Shown: positions 21,657 through 32,410 of the stretch, one piece after another
Numbering within the stretch: the stretch's first letter is position 1
Layout of the letters: every line of letters begins with the position of its first letter
DNA from: Chrysaora quinquecirrha
Taxonomy: Eukaryota > Cnidaria > Scyphozoa > Semaeostomeae > Pelagiidae
NCBI GenBank assembly: GCA_014526335.1
Contig: JACTAT010000004.1
Span: forward strand, 1,177,180-1,241,179
Length of the DNA: 64,000 bases
Direction: 5' to 3'
Program-made: the position numbers and the translations under genes
Notes under the pieces: generated by a model
Told to the model about the DNA's origin: nothing
Databases searched by the model: none
Seen by the model: only the letters and a program-made list of their open reading frames with translations

Positions 21657-21941
21657 TTAGTTTAACAATCAAAGGTGATTTGAATTTAATTTTTCACTTA
21701 AATTTGCAAAGTAATCAACTTCTTCAGTCCTTTTTATTGCTTAATTTAGCCGCTATGTAAGTCAAAGGTGTTGTAAAGTAGTCAATGTTGAAGTTCCTTC
21801 AATGAACGAAGAGAAATATATTTTAGTATCGAAGGAAGGGATCCTTGGTAAACTTTATTAAATATAGTTATAGTTAATCATTGATTTTCATCAATATTTT
21901 AATGTTTCTTTTTACATGTTATGTACACATGTATAGATAAC

Positions 21942-21982
21942 AATAAAATTTAAAGTTTATGCCGTGCGTATATCGCAATAAA
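21942..21982 (+). promoter_or_regulatory. Polyadenylation signals of the PH-SH3 gene
   Basis: Two AATAAA hexamers at 21942-21947 and 21977-21982, about 290 and 320 bases after the stop codon. Either could end the transcript. Confidence 0.6.
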
Positions 21983-21989
21983 CCTTTGT

Positions 21990-23060
21990 GTATCCCAGTG
22001 TAATAATTGTTATTCATAGAAACATTTAATTTAATTTCGAAAATTAGCATTTTGTAACAAGTTACCAATCTTTGGTGATTTGTTTCATTTCAAAATCAAA
22101 ATACTAAAGAGACTCAGAAACCAATAAGTAGCTATTCAGGCAGAAAGCAACAATTTTCGTATTCAAAAACTCTGCTTCGTTTAAGAAGCAAAGTCCATTT
22201 TCGCGTTCATTTCATCAGGAAAAAACTAATTCCAAAATATTTAAATTGCCAAGGGAAGACATTGCGAGCTCCCGGTGACTGCCTTCCTGCGACAATGCAA
22301 GATGCCCTTTTATAAACATTCTTCAAAGCGTTTGCATAAAAATCTGTCAGCTTCTAGACGTTTTTGGGATGTTTTTGTTTCCCATCAACAGGTTTTGGAG
22401 AACAAGAGTACTGTAGTTGTTCTTTAGTTTAAAACATGTTTGAACATGAAAAACATGAAAAAATTCGACTGAAAGCTTCATAGCTCCAAATATTAACGGT
22501 GACATTGTGATTTCAAAGAAGTTCTTTAACTATCAGAATGCTTCTTCTTTGCTTAATTTAAAAACGTGCCCATTTCTGATCTAACAACAGGTGGTATAGT
22601 CTTGTGTGAACAAGAGTCTCCGTTTGAAACAGTTGCTGTTAGAATTGCATAATACACTACGAAAATATCAGATTTCATCAAAGGTACAGTTGCAACTTCG
22701 TTTGAGGCGTCAGAACATTTTTGAACGATTCCCAGTGATTCCCACTTTGTTCTTACTTGATCGCGGTCCTTCCACATAGTTCTTACTTGATCCGTCCATC
22801 TGATTGTGATTCCCAGTTCCGCTGTGTTCTAACTTATCCCCTCTGATTTCCAGCAACTCCCACTTTGTCCTCGATTGTTACCTCTGATTCTCATGTTGTT
22901 TGTTTCCTTGTTAGCAATAACACAAAATTGTGAAAACCGTACCACCGTACCACAAAATTGCGAAAACCGTACTCTTTCTTATTGTTAAAATAACGGGCTT
23001 GAAGTAGAATTTTATTACTCCGTTGAGAGTAAGATCAATGTATAAGACGAAGACGGAGCA
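21990..23060. other. Intergenic stretch
   Basis: No gene recognised. A 20-base tract with CACAAAATTG, GAAAACCGTAC is duplicated in tandem at 22921-22970. Short TTCTTACTTGATC and GATTCCCA motifs recur at 22720-22870. Confidence 0.35.
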
Positions 23061-23062
23061 AA

Positions 23063-23116
23063 ATGGCTCAGCAGCAGGTTAACTGTGATGTGCTTGCGAC
23101 AGGCATGAAACAGTTG
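23063..23116 (+). CDS. Possible orphan first exon, 18 codons
   Basis: ATG at 23063 opens MAQQQVNCDVLATGMKQL and meets a good donor GTAAGT in phase 0. The upstream context AAAATGG is favourable. No following exon was found: downstream on this strand lies the 3' end of NUDT1 in the opposite direction. It may be a real first exon of an unrecognised gene or chance. Confidence 0.3.
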
Positions 23117-23689
23117 GTAAGTTGCTATTTATGTATGATATTTACATGTTATATTTGCTGTTATTTACCTCTATTAGTTTCTGTCTTGTTTGTAATTATT
23201 GTATCGATTAATTCTAGTTAACCGATTCGGAATATTGCATTAATAAAGCCCTGCTCTACGTCTCTGTTGTCGCACCTGAGAAAAAAGCAATCACAACATG
23301 TATCTCATGCTTAACCACTTTGAGGCTGAGAAACATTTTGTTGAAGTTGGCAGGGGCCCAACAGAAAGAATCTTCAATAAAAACAAAAGAATGAAATGAG
23401 AGCTTAAGATAACATAAAACTGTAAAGATAGCTCTGAATGTTCCATATTTGCATGCTGCTTTTCTTATTCACAGTGAGTAGCACTTCTTACATTTGCATT
23501 TGAAGAAGTAATTGACAAGCAAAAGGATAAACTGAGAGCAACTTGGTTCAGCAATTCCACTGCCTGCAGGCTCCAATGAGTTCCAATGGGTGCTGTCCAG
23601 AAATTTCAGTCAGCCATTTAGCACAAATAAGGCAAAGTGGATTGACTTCATTAATTTAACTGCCTTTACTTACCCCTGGAAGTTATTAT

Positions 23690-23695
23690 TTTATT
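23690..23695 (-). promoter_or_regulatory. Candidate polyadenylation signal of NUDT1
   Basis: TTTATT on + is AATAAA on the coding strand, about 225 bases after the NUDT1 stop codon. Confidence 0.4.
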
Positions 23696-23920
23696 GTTCA
23701 TACAGAAACATTAAGATTTTTCTTGAACTACTAATATATAATTTCCTGTACCATTAATAAGAAGTCACTTTGGGGTCAGGGTTTGTTATTGATTTCATAT
23801 TCGTCATTGCTTGTGCAATAAGCAATGCAACATAGTTTCAAATTTCTCATTTGCAGAGAATTTTTCAGCAACAAATATTATATATTACTGTTGCATGACC
23901 AAGATATTGGGAAAGATGCT

Positions 23921-24102
23921 CTATGTTTGAAAATTTTTAGAAATTTCTTTGACCTCCTTTTTCAGCACAGTGTCATGTCCTTCAAATAAAAAGTATGCTT
24001 CAAACTGTTTTTTCTGAAGCAGTAATGGATACCAATAAATATCATCAGGCCACATTTCTTGATATGGGATGCTGTCGAGATTAAACCATTTTGGCCGCAT
24101 TT
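23921..24102 (-). CDS. NUDT1: NUDT1 exon 3
   Basis: Follows TTTTTTCAG. Encodes [20 protein letters not shown] and [20 protein letters not shown], closely matching the human C-terminal half with Trp117 and Asp119/Asp120 equivalents. Ends at TGA or TAA before 23921. Confidence 0.95.
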
Positions 24103-25283
24103 CTGAAAAAAGGAAAAGATTGCCTGGTATGCACATCTCATATCATCTTGAGTTTTTTCTCAGAATTTTCATAATTAGCCTTTTCATATTGATCATTATA
24201 AGTACACTTTAAAACATGCAATATGATTGGGCATCATTGGCAGGGAGGTATACATGCCTCCCATAGACATAAAATTGTTCTGCCACCTTTAACTATCTGT
24301 GCATGTGCTTTGACAGTATCTGTTTGTCTGAAATCATATTTTGAAACTTTGTGTACCTTGACTTTCTATCTATGTTTGTCTTTTTGATTTAAATAATAAA
24401 ATCATGTGGGCAACAAAATTTGAGGTTAATAATTATGAATTTTGATACCCTCTGTCTCTGTTGGAGTTCCAGTAAATTTGTTAGCAGTGAAAACATGTAC
24501 TTCTAATAACTGCGGATCCCCAGAAAATTCAAATATAATAGTGCCAGCATGTTTAGGATCTTCCACTTCTAAACAACATTCTTCCAATGTTTCCCTGTTG
24601 ATGAAAAATATTTACTTTGCAATGTTGAATAACGCATTGTGCTCCAATCAGTCTAAAAACATACAGTAGATCTAGATCTAGTAAGCAACTTGTTGTCCCT
24701 CATGAATAATAAGCAAAAAACATTTGTTCCTGAAATTGTTATGATGACATCACAGTCAAGTTGACCTTCCTTTTTTACCCGCGTTTCTGTCTAGTTTGTG
24801 CATGGGTTTGTGGTTTGGTTCTTTTAAATGCAAAAATCATAACTGACCATTGTCGGAAGAAATGCATTTCTTGTTATTGCAGTCTTCTATTTTTGTTGCA
24901 ATAGCTAATTTGAACTGATGACCAGAATGATTGAGACCACAAAAAAGGCCAACAGAACACAACAACAGAAAACGGGTAGGTATGATGCTAAGTAGGGTAC
25001 ACTTTAAGAAAACGTAGGTATGACACTGATGCTAAGCTTCTCGTTAGAAGGCATTCAGTATATTGGTAGATAGATAGATATGATTAGTCTATGAAAAGAA
25101 AATTCCGTTTTACCGTTTTGCTGCTTCGAGTATTGTCTCGCCATCTTGCACCTTTCCGCCAAACCCATTCCAACGATTAACACCAAAGCCTCTTTTTTTC
25201 ATCCCAAGAAGCAATTGATTATTCCTGAATATTAACATTATTGTCAACAATTTATTACTATTGGTGTTGCCAGGACAATCCAT
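23921..25283 (-). CDS. NUDT1: Oxidised purine nucleoside triphosphatase, MTH1-type Nudix hydrolase
   Basis: Hydrolyses 8-oxo-dGTP, 2-OH-dATP and related oxidised purine nucleotides to monophosphates, keeping them out of DNA; acts in cytosol, mitochondria and nucleus. Three exons: 25283-25114, 24594-24449 and 24102-23921, with GT/AG borders and matching phases, 165 codons plus stop against about 156 in human. The segment [10 protein letters not shown], the RWNGFGGK motif (Asn that contacts the base) and MWPDDIYW (Trp and Asp pair of the purine pocket) are all present. The Nudix box has the G-x5-E-x7-RE-xx-EE spacing, but the usual late Gly is Cys (EECCL) and the hydrophobic after RE is Thr. 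The start ATG at 25283 is the first true ATG; a GTG precedes it in frame. Confidence 0.93.
24449..24594 (-). CDS. NUDT1: NUDT1 exon 2
   Basis: Follows CATCAACAG and ends before GTATCA. Completes the Nudix box with RETLEE, holding the metal-binding glutamates, then [18 protein letters not shown], which parallels IVFEFVGEPELMDVHVF of human MTH1. Confidence 0.93.
25114..25283 (-). CDS. NUDT1: NUDT1 exon 1
   Basis: Starts [11 protein letters not shown], runs through the substrate-binding RWNGFGGK motif and the first half of the Nudix box, and stops two bases into an Arg codon before GTAAAA. Confidence 0.92.
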
Positions 25284-25301
25284 AATGACTGTTACATGCA
25301 C

Positions 25302-26121
25302 CAGGCGGTTGTTCCTTGTTCCGTATTTACGAGATTTCCCGCGATATTTGTTGTGGCGCCAAATTTTCTGAAACCGAGGCCGCGGATGATGCTTCAGAGG
25401 TTAAATTGATTGATTGATTGTTTACCGATATATATATAGGCTGCCGGTTAACAACAAAACTTGAAAACCTATAGAATATCAATTAAGTAACTGCAATAAT
25501 AATAGACACTAATTGATTTACGATGCTAGACATCATGTTTCAAGTGTCCAGGTTACCCATTTCACCAATCGGGACTTTATGCTGACGCGACCTAGATCCT
25601 CTTTTAAACAAACTACAGAAGCTCTAACAGCTCTAACCAAAGAAAAGCCCAACTTCCTGTTCATCCACGCAGATGTTTCACTGAAATTTTGACAGTTTTA
25701 GTCATCCTTTACAGAACTTAGCACTCGGGGAGTGCACTCTGATAGTAACATGACAGGAGGGTGGCTCGGCTCAGACGTTTGCTGTAACCCAAAAAATAAA
25801 TATCTGCCGAAATCGGAGCCAAAACAATAAATCCCATCCTGTCAAACTAAAAAGTCGCACTCACAACTGGGCTTATTTGGGCACAATTATTCAATGGTTC
25901 GTACAATGGGGCACGAAAAGTTACGAAAAATATGATTGTGAACGGTTTTGCTATGTTAGTATTTTCCAAAAACCCTGTCAAAAATGTATATTTGACATCG
26001 TTAGTCACCCAACGACCTTTACGGAAATCTAAGCCCAACAAAATATATACATAGAAAATTTGCTGCCCAAAAAAATAAAAGAGTTGTATCTAAACCCAAA
26101 AAATTAAAGACATCCGATATT
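25302..26121. other. Intergenic stretch upstream of NUDT1
   Basis: Should hold the NUDT1 promoter. A short GATT microsatellite lies at 25405-25425 and a TATATATA run near 25430. No gene was recognised; the decayed reverse-transcriptase relic begins beyond 26122. Confidence 0.35.
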
Positions 26122-26470
26122 TTAAACCCAAGAAAATAAGCCGAACATCCCGGTCAAGATTGTTTCAAGTACACTCCCTGGGAGTAAGCCCAGACAAACA
26201 ATGGAAAATGCTCGTGTTTCACTGCTCATCCCACCACTACAGGAAAAGATTAAAGGCGTGAATGTTCCATTTTCTTTGTTTAAAACAGCTTCCTTATATT
26301 TTCTTTTCTTTGAGAGTTCCATTGATTTGAATGAAGAAGCCAGGGTTTTGCAGCAGTAACTCAGAGCAATTGGACAGAAGACCCTTTCATCAACAAATGC
26401 TCGCTGTCCAAACCCTCTTGCACTGACATCAGCTCTTTACTCCAACTCATTCTCTGCTGTCTGTAAACAA
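26122..26470 (-). pseudogene. Reverse-transcriptase relic, C-terminal part
   Basis: The minus strand reads ADVSARGFGQRAFVDERVFCP, then a gap, then KRKYKEAVLNKENGTFTPLI and FSCSGGMSSE. This matches the tail of the RT-only proteins abundant in cnidarian genomes (ARGFW, AFFDVRVFNP, HGTFTPLVFS-x-GGM). It carries stops. It is the continuation of the relic at 32411-33725, from which it is separated by the BEL/Pao element. Confidence 0.65.
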
Positions 26471-26580
26471 GGCTCGGGGGTGCACCTAGTATATTTTTGA
26501 GTAGGGGATGTGCCTGCTAATGGGGTGTCATTTCTAGGGAAAGATTAGGTGAAAGGGATAGGATTGTGTATTAAATTTTC

Positions 26581-26832
26581 TATCGCGAAATCATTGATAG
26601 ATTCGGATAACAAAGAAAACTCGCTAGAATACGTTTTATGGTATTTTATGACAACAGAACACATAACATAACAAATTTAGATACTCTCCGAAGCTCGCTA
26701 CGATCACCAACTTCAACTTCAGCTTCAAGCGTAGATTCAAAAGTGTCAATCAAAGTATTAAAGAAAACCATAGCAACAGCGTTAGTGTTCAATAATAATG
26801 ATAATAAGTCAATGGGAGGTTCATTTTCCACA
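26581..26832 (-). repeat. BEL/Pao 3' LTR
   Basis: 252 bases, paired with 32125-32382. The interior abuts it at 26833. Confidence 0.88.
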
Positions 26833-26882
26833 CTCCCCTGTTTGACCCAGTAGGCGTCAAACAATACTGTCTCTGCTATCAT

Positions 26883-27314
26883 CTAATCGTCTTCTAGTTC
26901 TCTGTCTTCATAGTTGAAAGTTTCTTTCATTGTCTCTCTAGCTATCTCTGCAGTTTTCCTTTTCGGTCGGAATTCTCTTGCTTGTGGGTTCAGCTCTTCT
27001 CTGTTGTTCTCATTACTTTCCGATCTGTCGCAGGAGAGCTCTAATGGGTATAACAGTTGTATTGCTCTCTCAATATGGGTCTTTCTGGTTCGAATCCTTG
27101 CAGCTCTCACTATTCCATCTTTGCCAATGATAACTGATTCAACTATTCCTATGCTCCATTTCCCTCTATTCTTTTCATCTCCCTTTATTACGACCACATC
27201 TCCTATTTGTATTCTTTGGCCATTATCTTTGAATTTCAAATTGTGTCGCTCTCTGAGTGTTCTGAGATATTCTGATTTCCATCTCTTCCATAGGTTTTCT
27301 CTACTCTTCAACAA
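26883..27314 (-). pseudogene. BEL/Pao integrase C-terminal domain (DUF5641-like)
   Basis: RENLWKRWKSEYLRTLRERH then IQIGDVVVIKGDEKNRGKWS and GIVESVIIGKDGIVRAA form the DUF5641-type domain that closes BEL/Pao integrases. Ends just inside the 3' LTR. Confidence 0.85.
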
Positions 27315-27691
27315 GTACTTCGCCCGGTTCCTAAATCCTTTTGTTCGATTCTGTTGACATCAGGTTCTAGAAGTGCATTGTTTGATCCCAACATCATTAT
27401 ATTTTCATTAACAAAGGCATCTGGATATCTTCTTTTACATATGACAGTGTTCGGTTATTCAAGGTCGTTTCTACGTCTAGAAGAACTTCTTGCAAGGCTT
27501 GCTCCCCAATGAAATTTTATAGGGCTTGTTTAGTGAGCCCTATGATTCTTTTAAACTGCCCCCCCCCCCACTAGGGGGCTTTGCTGAGATGGAACTGCCA
27601 GACTATATTATTATTGTCCAAGAATCCTTTCAGTTGTTCATCTTTCATTATCTGTTTTATCCATTTGGCGGTAGCCACAAAAGTCTTTGCC

Positions 27692-29011
27692 TCACCTTGT
27701 TATCAATCTCTTTAGACACAGTATGAAGTTCTCAACAGTTTCATCTGGCAGCAACTCCAAATGTACAGCTCGAGTTAAGCTACAGCTGAAAAGCAAGATG
27801 TAAGCTTTTCCTTCCTTGTTCTTTCTTGTTTTGTATCTCAACGGACCAGCATAGTCAATACATATTAGTTCAAAAGGTCTTGATCCGTCACTTCGCTCAC
27901 TTGGAAAAGGTCCAGGTTTAGGTTTACTGTATGGAACTGCATGAAAACGTTTACATCCAAAGAAAAGCTTTATGATCCGCTTAGTTAGCTGTCTAAGCTT
28001 AGGAATCCAATGACTTTCTCTCACTTTAGCCATAGTGTAGCTGACACCACCACGAAGTGTGCTTATATGCGCATTCATCACAAACCTTTCAGTAAATAGT
28101 GCTGTTGGTGGTAAATAAACTGGATATTCCCCTTGAATGCGACCGTGACAAACATAAATCTCTTCATTGTTCTTTTGCAGGCCTAGTTGCTGCTGGTCTT
28201 GTTTGAATTTCTCTGTAGCTTCATATTTTGACTGAACTCTCTTAGTCCAAAAGTTAATCTGCTCGTTAATTTCTTTGATTGAAAGTGGGGCTTTTCTCTG
28301 ATGTATTTGATCTGATCTGCAGTTGTTGACGAATCTTCTGGCCCATGCTGTTATTCTCATTGCCTTTAGATAGTCATGTTTTTCTAACACAGCATCCAAA
28401 CCATCACTGGCTTGCACAGCTACATTTAAGCTTGCTTTCACTGGCGTTGCTTCAACTTCTGATTCATCAGTTGCTTCTGTGATTAACTCTGCTGGCCATT
28501 GCTCTTTCTTCTGAATCCAGCTGGGTCCTTTATACCAACGATCATCTAAACACTTACTGTAAGAGCCTCTGCTTGCTACATCTGCTGGGTTCTGCTCTGA
28601 TGGAACATGCCTCCATTCGATGAAATCTTTCTCTTTGATGCTGGCTACACGATTGCTTACAAATTGCTTGTACTTGTTCTCCCCCTTGATCCAATGCAGA
28701 GCAACACTGCTATCTAGCCAGCAATAGACTTTGTGTACTGGATATCCTGTTAACACCCTTCTAACATTTTCAACAAGATTAGCAGCCATGTGACCTGCCA
28801 CCAATTCTAGCCTTGGGATTGTCAGGCCCTTTTTGGCGATACGTGCTTTAGCTGTTAGGAGCTCTTGGCTGGTTTCATCTTCTTGAAAGACTAAGGCATA
28901 AACTGCAGTTGCGACGCCATTGCCACTCGCATCCGCGAATACGTGAAGGTCTATTGCTGCAATGCCACCTTCTTTGCCAATACTGCGAGGCACTTTTATA
29001 CTCTCTGGCAA
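27692..29011 (-). pseudogene. BEL/Pao RNase H, integrase zinc finger and start of integrase core
   Basis: 439 codons. HVFADASGNGVATAVYAL is the BEL/Pao RNase H-like start, WLDSSVALHWIKG continues it, and EQNPADVASRG follows. The integrase region has FGCKRFHAVPYSKPKPGPFP and ELICIDYAGPLRY (first catalytic Asp). The frame is lost at ITR; the rest of the core lies decayed in 27320-27690, including a WWGG-like site turned into a run of 12 C on +. Confidence 0.85.
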
Positions 29012-29330
29012 GTTCTTTAGCCATTTGTTCCATCTGTCTTTGAGGTTGTTTGGTAGCTGACTGTCCCATTTGTGTCCTTCATCACAAATATCTCTGAAGA
29101 TTTCCCATCAATGTTATTGAGCTGCTAGACCCAAGGGGTCATACACTGATGCTAGCTTTTGCAACACTCCTCTCTTAGTGATTTCATGCTCTTTGTTTTC
29201 AAATGAGACTAACAGTGTGTCGTCTTGTTTTCCCCAAGCTAGTCCCAAGAGCTTTGTTTCATTTTCCTTGGTTCCTAGTTGCTTTTTAGCGTAGCTTTCT
29301 TCTGACTTGTTCCTTAGTGTTCTATCTTTC

Positions 29331-29828
29331 TCAAGTTCTTCTTTGTTTGCATGCCACTTGTGTAGCTGAAATTTTCGCTCTTCCGAATATCTCTACTGCT
29401 GTTTCTTTTAGCTGCTGAACTTCTTGGACAGATTTTCCTCCTAATATGACGTCATCCACATAAATACTCTGTTTAATCTTTGCAACTTCAGTTGGGAATT
29501 CAGCTTCACATTCGCTAAGATGCTTCTCTAAGGTTGCACACAACAGGAATGGTGATTGATTGCAACCAAAAAGAACTCTAGTAAATCGATAAACTTCCAG
29601 CTTCTCTAGATTCCTGTCTTTTGGCCAATGAAAACGTAAAACATCTCTGTCTTGTTCTTTGATTCTTATCTGTAAGAATGCTTGCTTTAAATCTCCACTT
29701 AATAACACAGGCTGTAGACGGTGTCTGGTTAGAATGTCCCAGATCTTGTTTTGAAGAGACGGACCAGTCTCTAAACAATCGTTTAGAGATGGCAATTTAT
29801 CATCAGCCTTTGCCGAAGCGTTATACAC
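29331..29828 (-). pseudogene. BEL/Pao reverse transcriptase
   Basis: Contains RIVYNASAK (just upstream in the same frame), SGDLKQAFLQIRI (catalytic Asp in motif A), FGCNQSPFLL and SIYVDDVILGG, the YVDD motif C. The frame slips near 29365. RT thumb sequence (ETKLLGLAWGKQDDTL, KLASVYDPLGL) continues in another frame to about 29110. Confidence 0.85.
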
Positions 29829-29879
29829 AATTCGAATTTTGGTAGTTTCCGCTGTTTCTCTATCTACTTCTCTGTGTGG

Positions 29880-30290
29880 CTAATAGAATTCTCTTTTTGA
29901 TGATGTCTCTGTAACCTTTTCAATGATGCTCTGCTTCTCTTGGTCTTTGGTTATCTCTTCATACTTGTCAAAAAGATCAGGTTTCTTTTCTAATCTCTGC
30001 ACCAATTTCTTGAGTCTTGCTTTGCTACCAGTTTCATTGCTTGGCAGATTTTGGAATCCGGGTTTCCATATTAGGCCTGTTTGATAGCGGCCATCTGGGC
30101 AGCGCTCCAATTGATCTGAAAACTCTTTATGCACAATATCCTGTTCCTCATCAACTTTTAGACCCAATACGTCCAAAGAACACAGCTGTTCATAATCAAC
30201 TTTGGAAGATTTTGTCAGGAACACACTACTTAAATCTGCTTCTTGTCCAGGTGAAATAAGTGTCCACCCAAGGGAGGTCAACTCGGCCAC
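29880..30290 (-). pseudogene. BEL/Pao polyprotein, protease-to-RT connector
   Basis: Starts AELTSLGWTLISPGQ, the GW-x-xSPG connector of BEL/Pao polyproteins, and ends REFY then TAG at 29882-29880. The following codons PHREV continue in the same frame, so a single nonsense substitution separates this piece from the RT. Confidence 0.8.
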
Positions 30291-31681
30291 AGGCTCCCAG
30301 GCTTTCCAATTCGTGGTCTTGAAGTGGTTTTGATTTTTGCAAAGTCACTTGCCCCTATAATCATGTGGATAGGTAGCTCTGACTTTTCATCAGAATCATC
30401 TAGTACCACCCCTTTGAGATGAGGGTAACTGTTGATCATCTCTTTATACTTTGGATTAGGAATTGTGAGTAATTCTCTCTTGTCCACTTTGCTGACTTCC
30501 ATTTTGATACTGAATGTTTCTGCCACATTTTGGATCTCATAATCAAATATTTCAATTCTAGTTGTTGTTGTTGTCATCATCATATCAATTTGCCTGTTTT
30601 CTCTTCTCACTGGTCTTTTACCTATGGTGTCGGCAAGTTTAGTTGAAACATAAGAGCTTCCAGCCCTTGTATCCAAAAGGGCTCTTGTTTTTACTCCTTG
30701 CACTTTCACAATCACAACAGGGTAAACCACTCCCCTTTCTCCTGTAGCTAAGAGAACTTCATCTTTAGACTTATCACATACTGATGTATGATGTTTGGCC
30801 TTGCAGTTTCGGCAGCTTCCTTTACTGTGGCATTCTGCAGCTCGATGCCCCGCACTAGTGCAATTGAAACATAGTCGCTTCTGCTTCAATATTCCTCTTC
30901 TCTCTTCAGTTTTTGTGACAGCAGTACAGTCTACAGACTTGTGATTTTCATTGTCACAAAACACACAAGACCTTCTCTGAAAACTCCCCCTTGATGATCC
31001 ACGCTGGTTTCCTTGGCTTGTTGCAAAAACCTTGTCTCTTCCTTCTTGGTGTTGATAGATTGGGTTGCGCTCAGTCCATTTGCTTAAAGCTTCTACGAGC
31101 TGAGGAAACCCCCAGGTCTGCCATTCTTCATCCAAGCGTACTAAGTCAGCTCGTATTCCTTCAAGTTTATCAAGAGTCATTCTTGTGTACCCTGATATTT
31201 CTCTGAGTCTTCCCATAGATTCTAGTGCTTGCACGCTGGGGAGGAGCTTGTTGTAGAATTCATGTATTTTGTGCAGATTTGTTCCTTTGATGTGTGGCAA
31301 AGACATGATGCACTGAGCATGAGCATTGACAACTTCACTTTGTTTTCCATATTTGGCTTTTAGAATCACTTTTGCTCTTTCGTATCCCTCACTGTTATGG
31401 TTTAAATTATCTATCACTGAACGGACTTTCGGTTCTAAAAATTCCTTCAGATAATTAAACTTTGTAATTGGATCGATGTGTTGCTTATCTACTTCTGTTT
31501 CAAACTGGTTCCAAAAACGAAACCAGTCAATATGAGTTCCTTTGAACCTTGTTATTTCCAGTTTAGGCAGTTTGACACTAATGGTTTTCTGTGCTGTTGA
31601 GGGTTTTCCTTTGATTTCTTCCAATTTACTTTCCAATTCTAATCTTTGTTTGAATCTCAATTTTTCCAACTCGATTTCCAT
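30278..31681 (-). pseudogene. BEL/Pao Gag (DUF1759-like), zinc knuckles and aspartic protease
   Basis: 467 codons. LPKLEITRFKGTHIDWFRFW is the typical start of the BEL/Pao DUF1759 Gag region. Cys/His knuckles follow (CFNCTSAGHRAAEC, CRNCKAKHHTSVC). The protease active site reads ALLDTRAGSSYVS: the catalytic Asp-Thr-Gly has become Asp-Thr-Arg (codon 30667-30665, one base from GGG), which should kill the protease. The frame ends in SLWPS, one base out of register with the next piece at 30290. Confidence 0.85.
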
Positions 31682-32043
31682 TTCATGATTACGTTTTTGG
31701 CTTGGTTTTCTTTTTCCTCCTTCTCCTGTTCTTCTCTTTGTTTGAACTCATTTAGAATAGCATTTAATCTACTGATAAAAGGGTCAAATTTCCTGATGTT
31801 GAATTCAAGCTCAGCACGCCATTTTCTGACATCCGCAGGGTTTTCCCCTGACTCCAGTTTCAATTCTTGAATGCTTGCTTTCATGTCCTTGATTTCGTCT
31901 AATTTGCTATTATAAACTTTAAGATGTCTGTCAATATCCTTGGGTTCATTATTCGATAATATTTCTTCAGTTTCCTCGCTTAAGGATTCTAGAAAGTTGA
32001 CTTTACCTTTGATTTTCTTCTCCAATTCCTCTAACTCCGCCAT
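31657..32043 (-). pseudogene. BEL/Pao Gag, N-terminal part
   Basis: The likely start ATG at 32043 opens MAELEELEKKIKGKV, a helical charged stretch rich in Glu and Lys. The frame is lost near 31680, where the next frame takes over with MEIELEKLRFKQR. The open frame extends upstream into the LTR but that part is not expected to be translated. Confidence 0.7.
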
Positions 32044-32103
32044 GTTTGCTTCGATCGATGACAACTTGAACTTCGTTGTTTTAATCCAAGAATCACAAAT
32101 AAT

Positions 32104-32121
32104 CTCCCATCTGGGGTGCCA
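32104..32121 (-). other. BEL/Pao primer-binding site
   Basis: Three bases inside the 5' LTR the minus strand reads TGGCACCCCAGATGGGAG. It begins with the TGG expected for a tRNA 3' CCA complement. The priming tRNA was not identified. Confidence 0.6.
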
Positions 32122-32124
32122 CTT

Positions 32125-32382
32125 TATCGCGAAATCATTGATAGATTCGGATAACAAAGAAAACTCGCTTGAATACGCTTTATGGTATTTTATCACAACA
32201 AAACAACGAACATAACATGACAAATTTAGATACTCTCCGAAGCTCGCTACGATCACCAACTTCAACTTCAGCTTCAAGCGTAGATTCAAAAGTGTCAATC
32301 AAAGTATTAAAGAAAAACCATAGCAACAGCGTTAGTGTTCAATAATAATAATAATAAGTCAATGGGAGGTTCATTTTCCACA
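32125..32382 (-). repeat. BEL/Pao 5' LTR
   Basis: 258 bases, matching 26581-26832 with several substitutions and small indels. In element orientation it begins TGTGGAAAATGAACC and ends TTTCGCGATA. An AATAAT microsatellite near its start differs between the two LTRs. Confidence 0.88.
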
Positions 32383-32410
32383 GCGTGATGCATCTCGAGG
32401 CATCATGTTC

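Larger units (their letters stand above)
26581..32382 (-). mobile_element. BEL/Pao LTR retrotransposon, inactivated, nested in an RT relic
   Basis: Two LTRs (32125-32382 and 26581-26832) bracket about 5.3 kb reading on the minus strand. Order: Gag, DUF1759-like Gag region, zinc knuckles, DUF1758-type aspartic protease, RT with YVDD, RNase H, integrase and a DUF5641-like C-terminus, which is the BEL/Pao order. The LTRs begin TGTGGAAA, end GCGATA and differ at several positions and indels, so the insertion is older than the Gypsy one. The frame is broken repeatedly, the protease Gly is lost and a nonsense codon precedes the RT. No target duplication is visible. Confidence 0.9.

Noticed and set aside
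26914..27357. 147-codon + frame opposite the BEL integrase tail
   Set aside because: Antisense shadow of the DUF5641-like frame, which has clear family matches.
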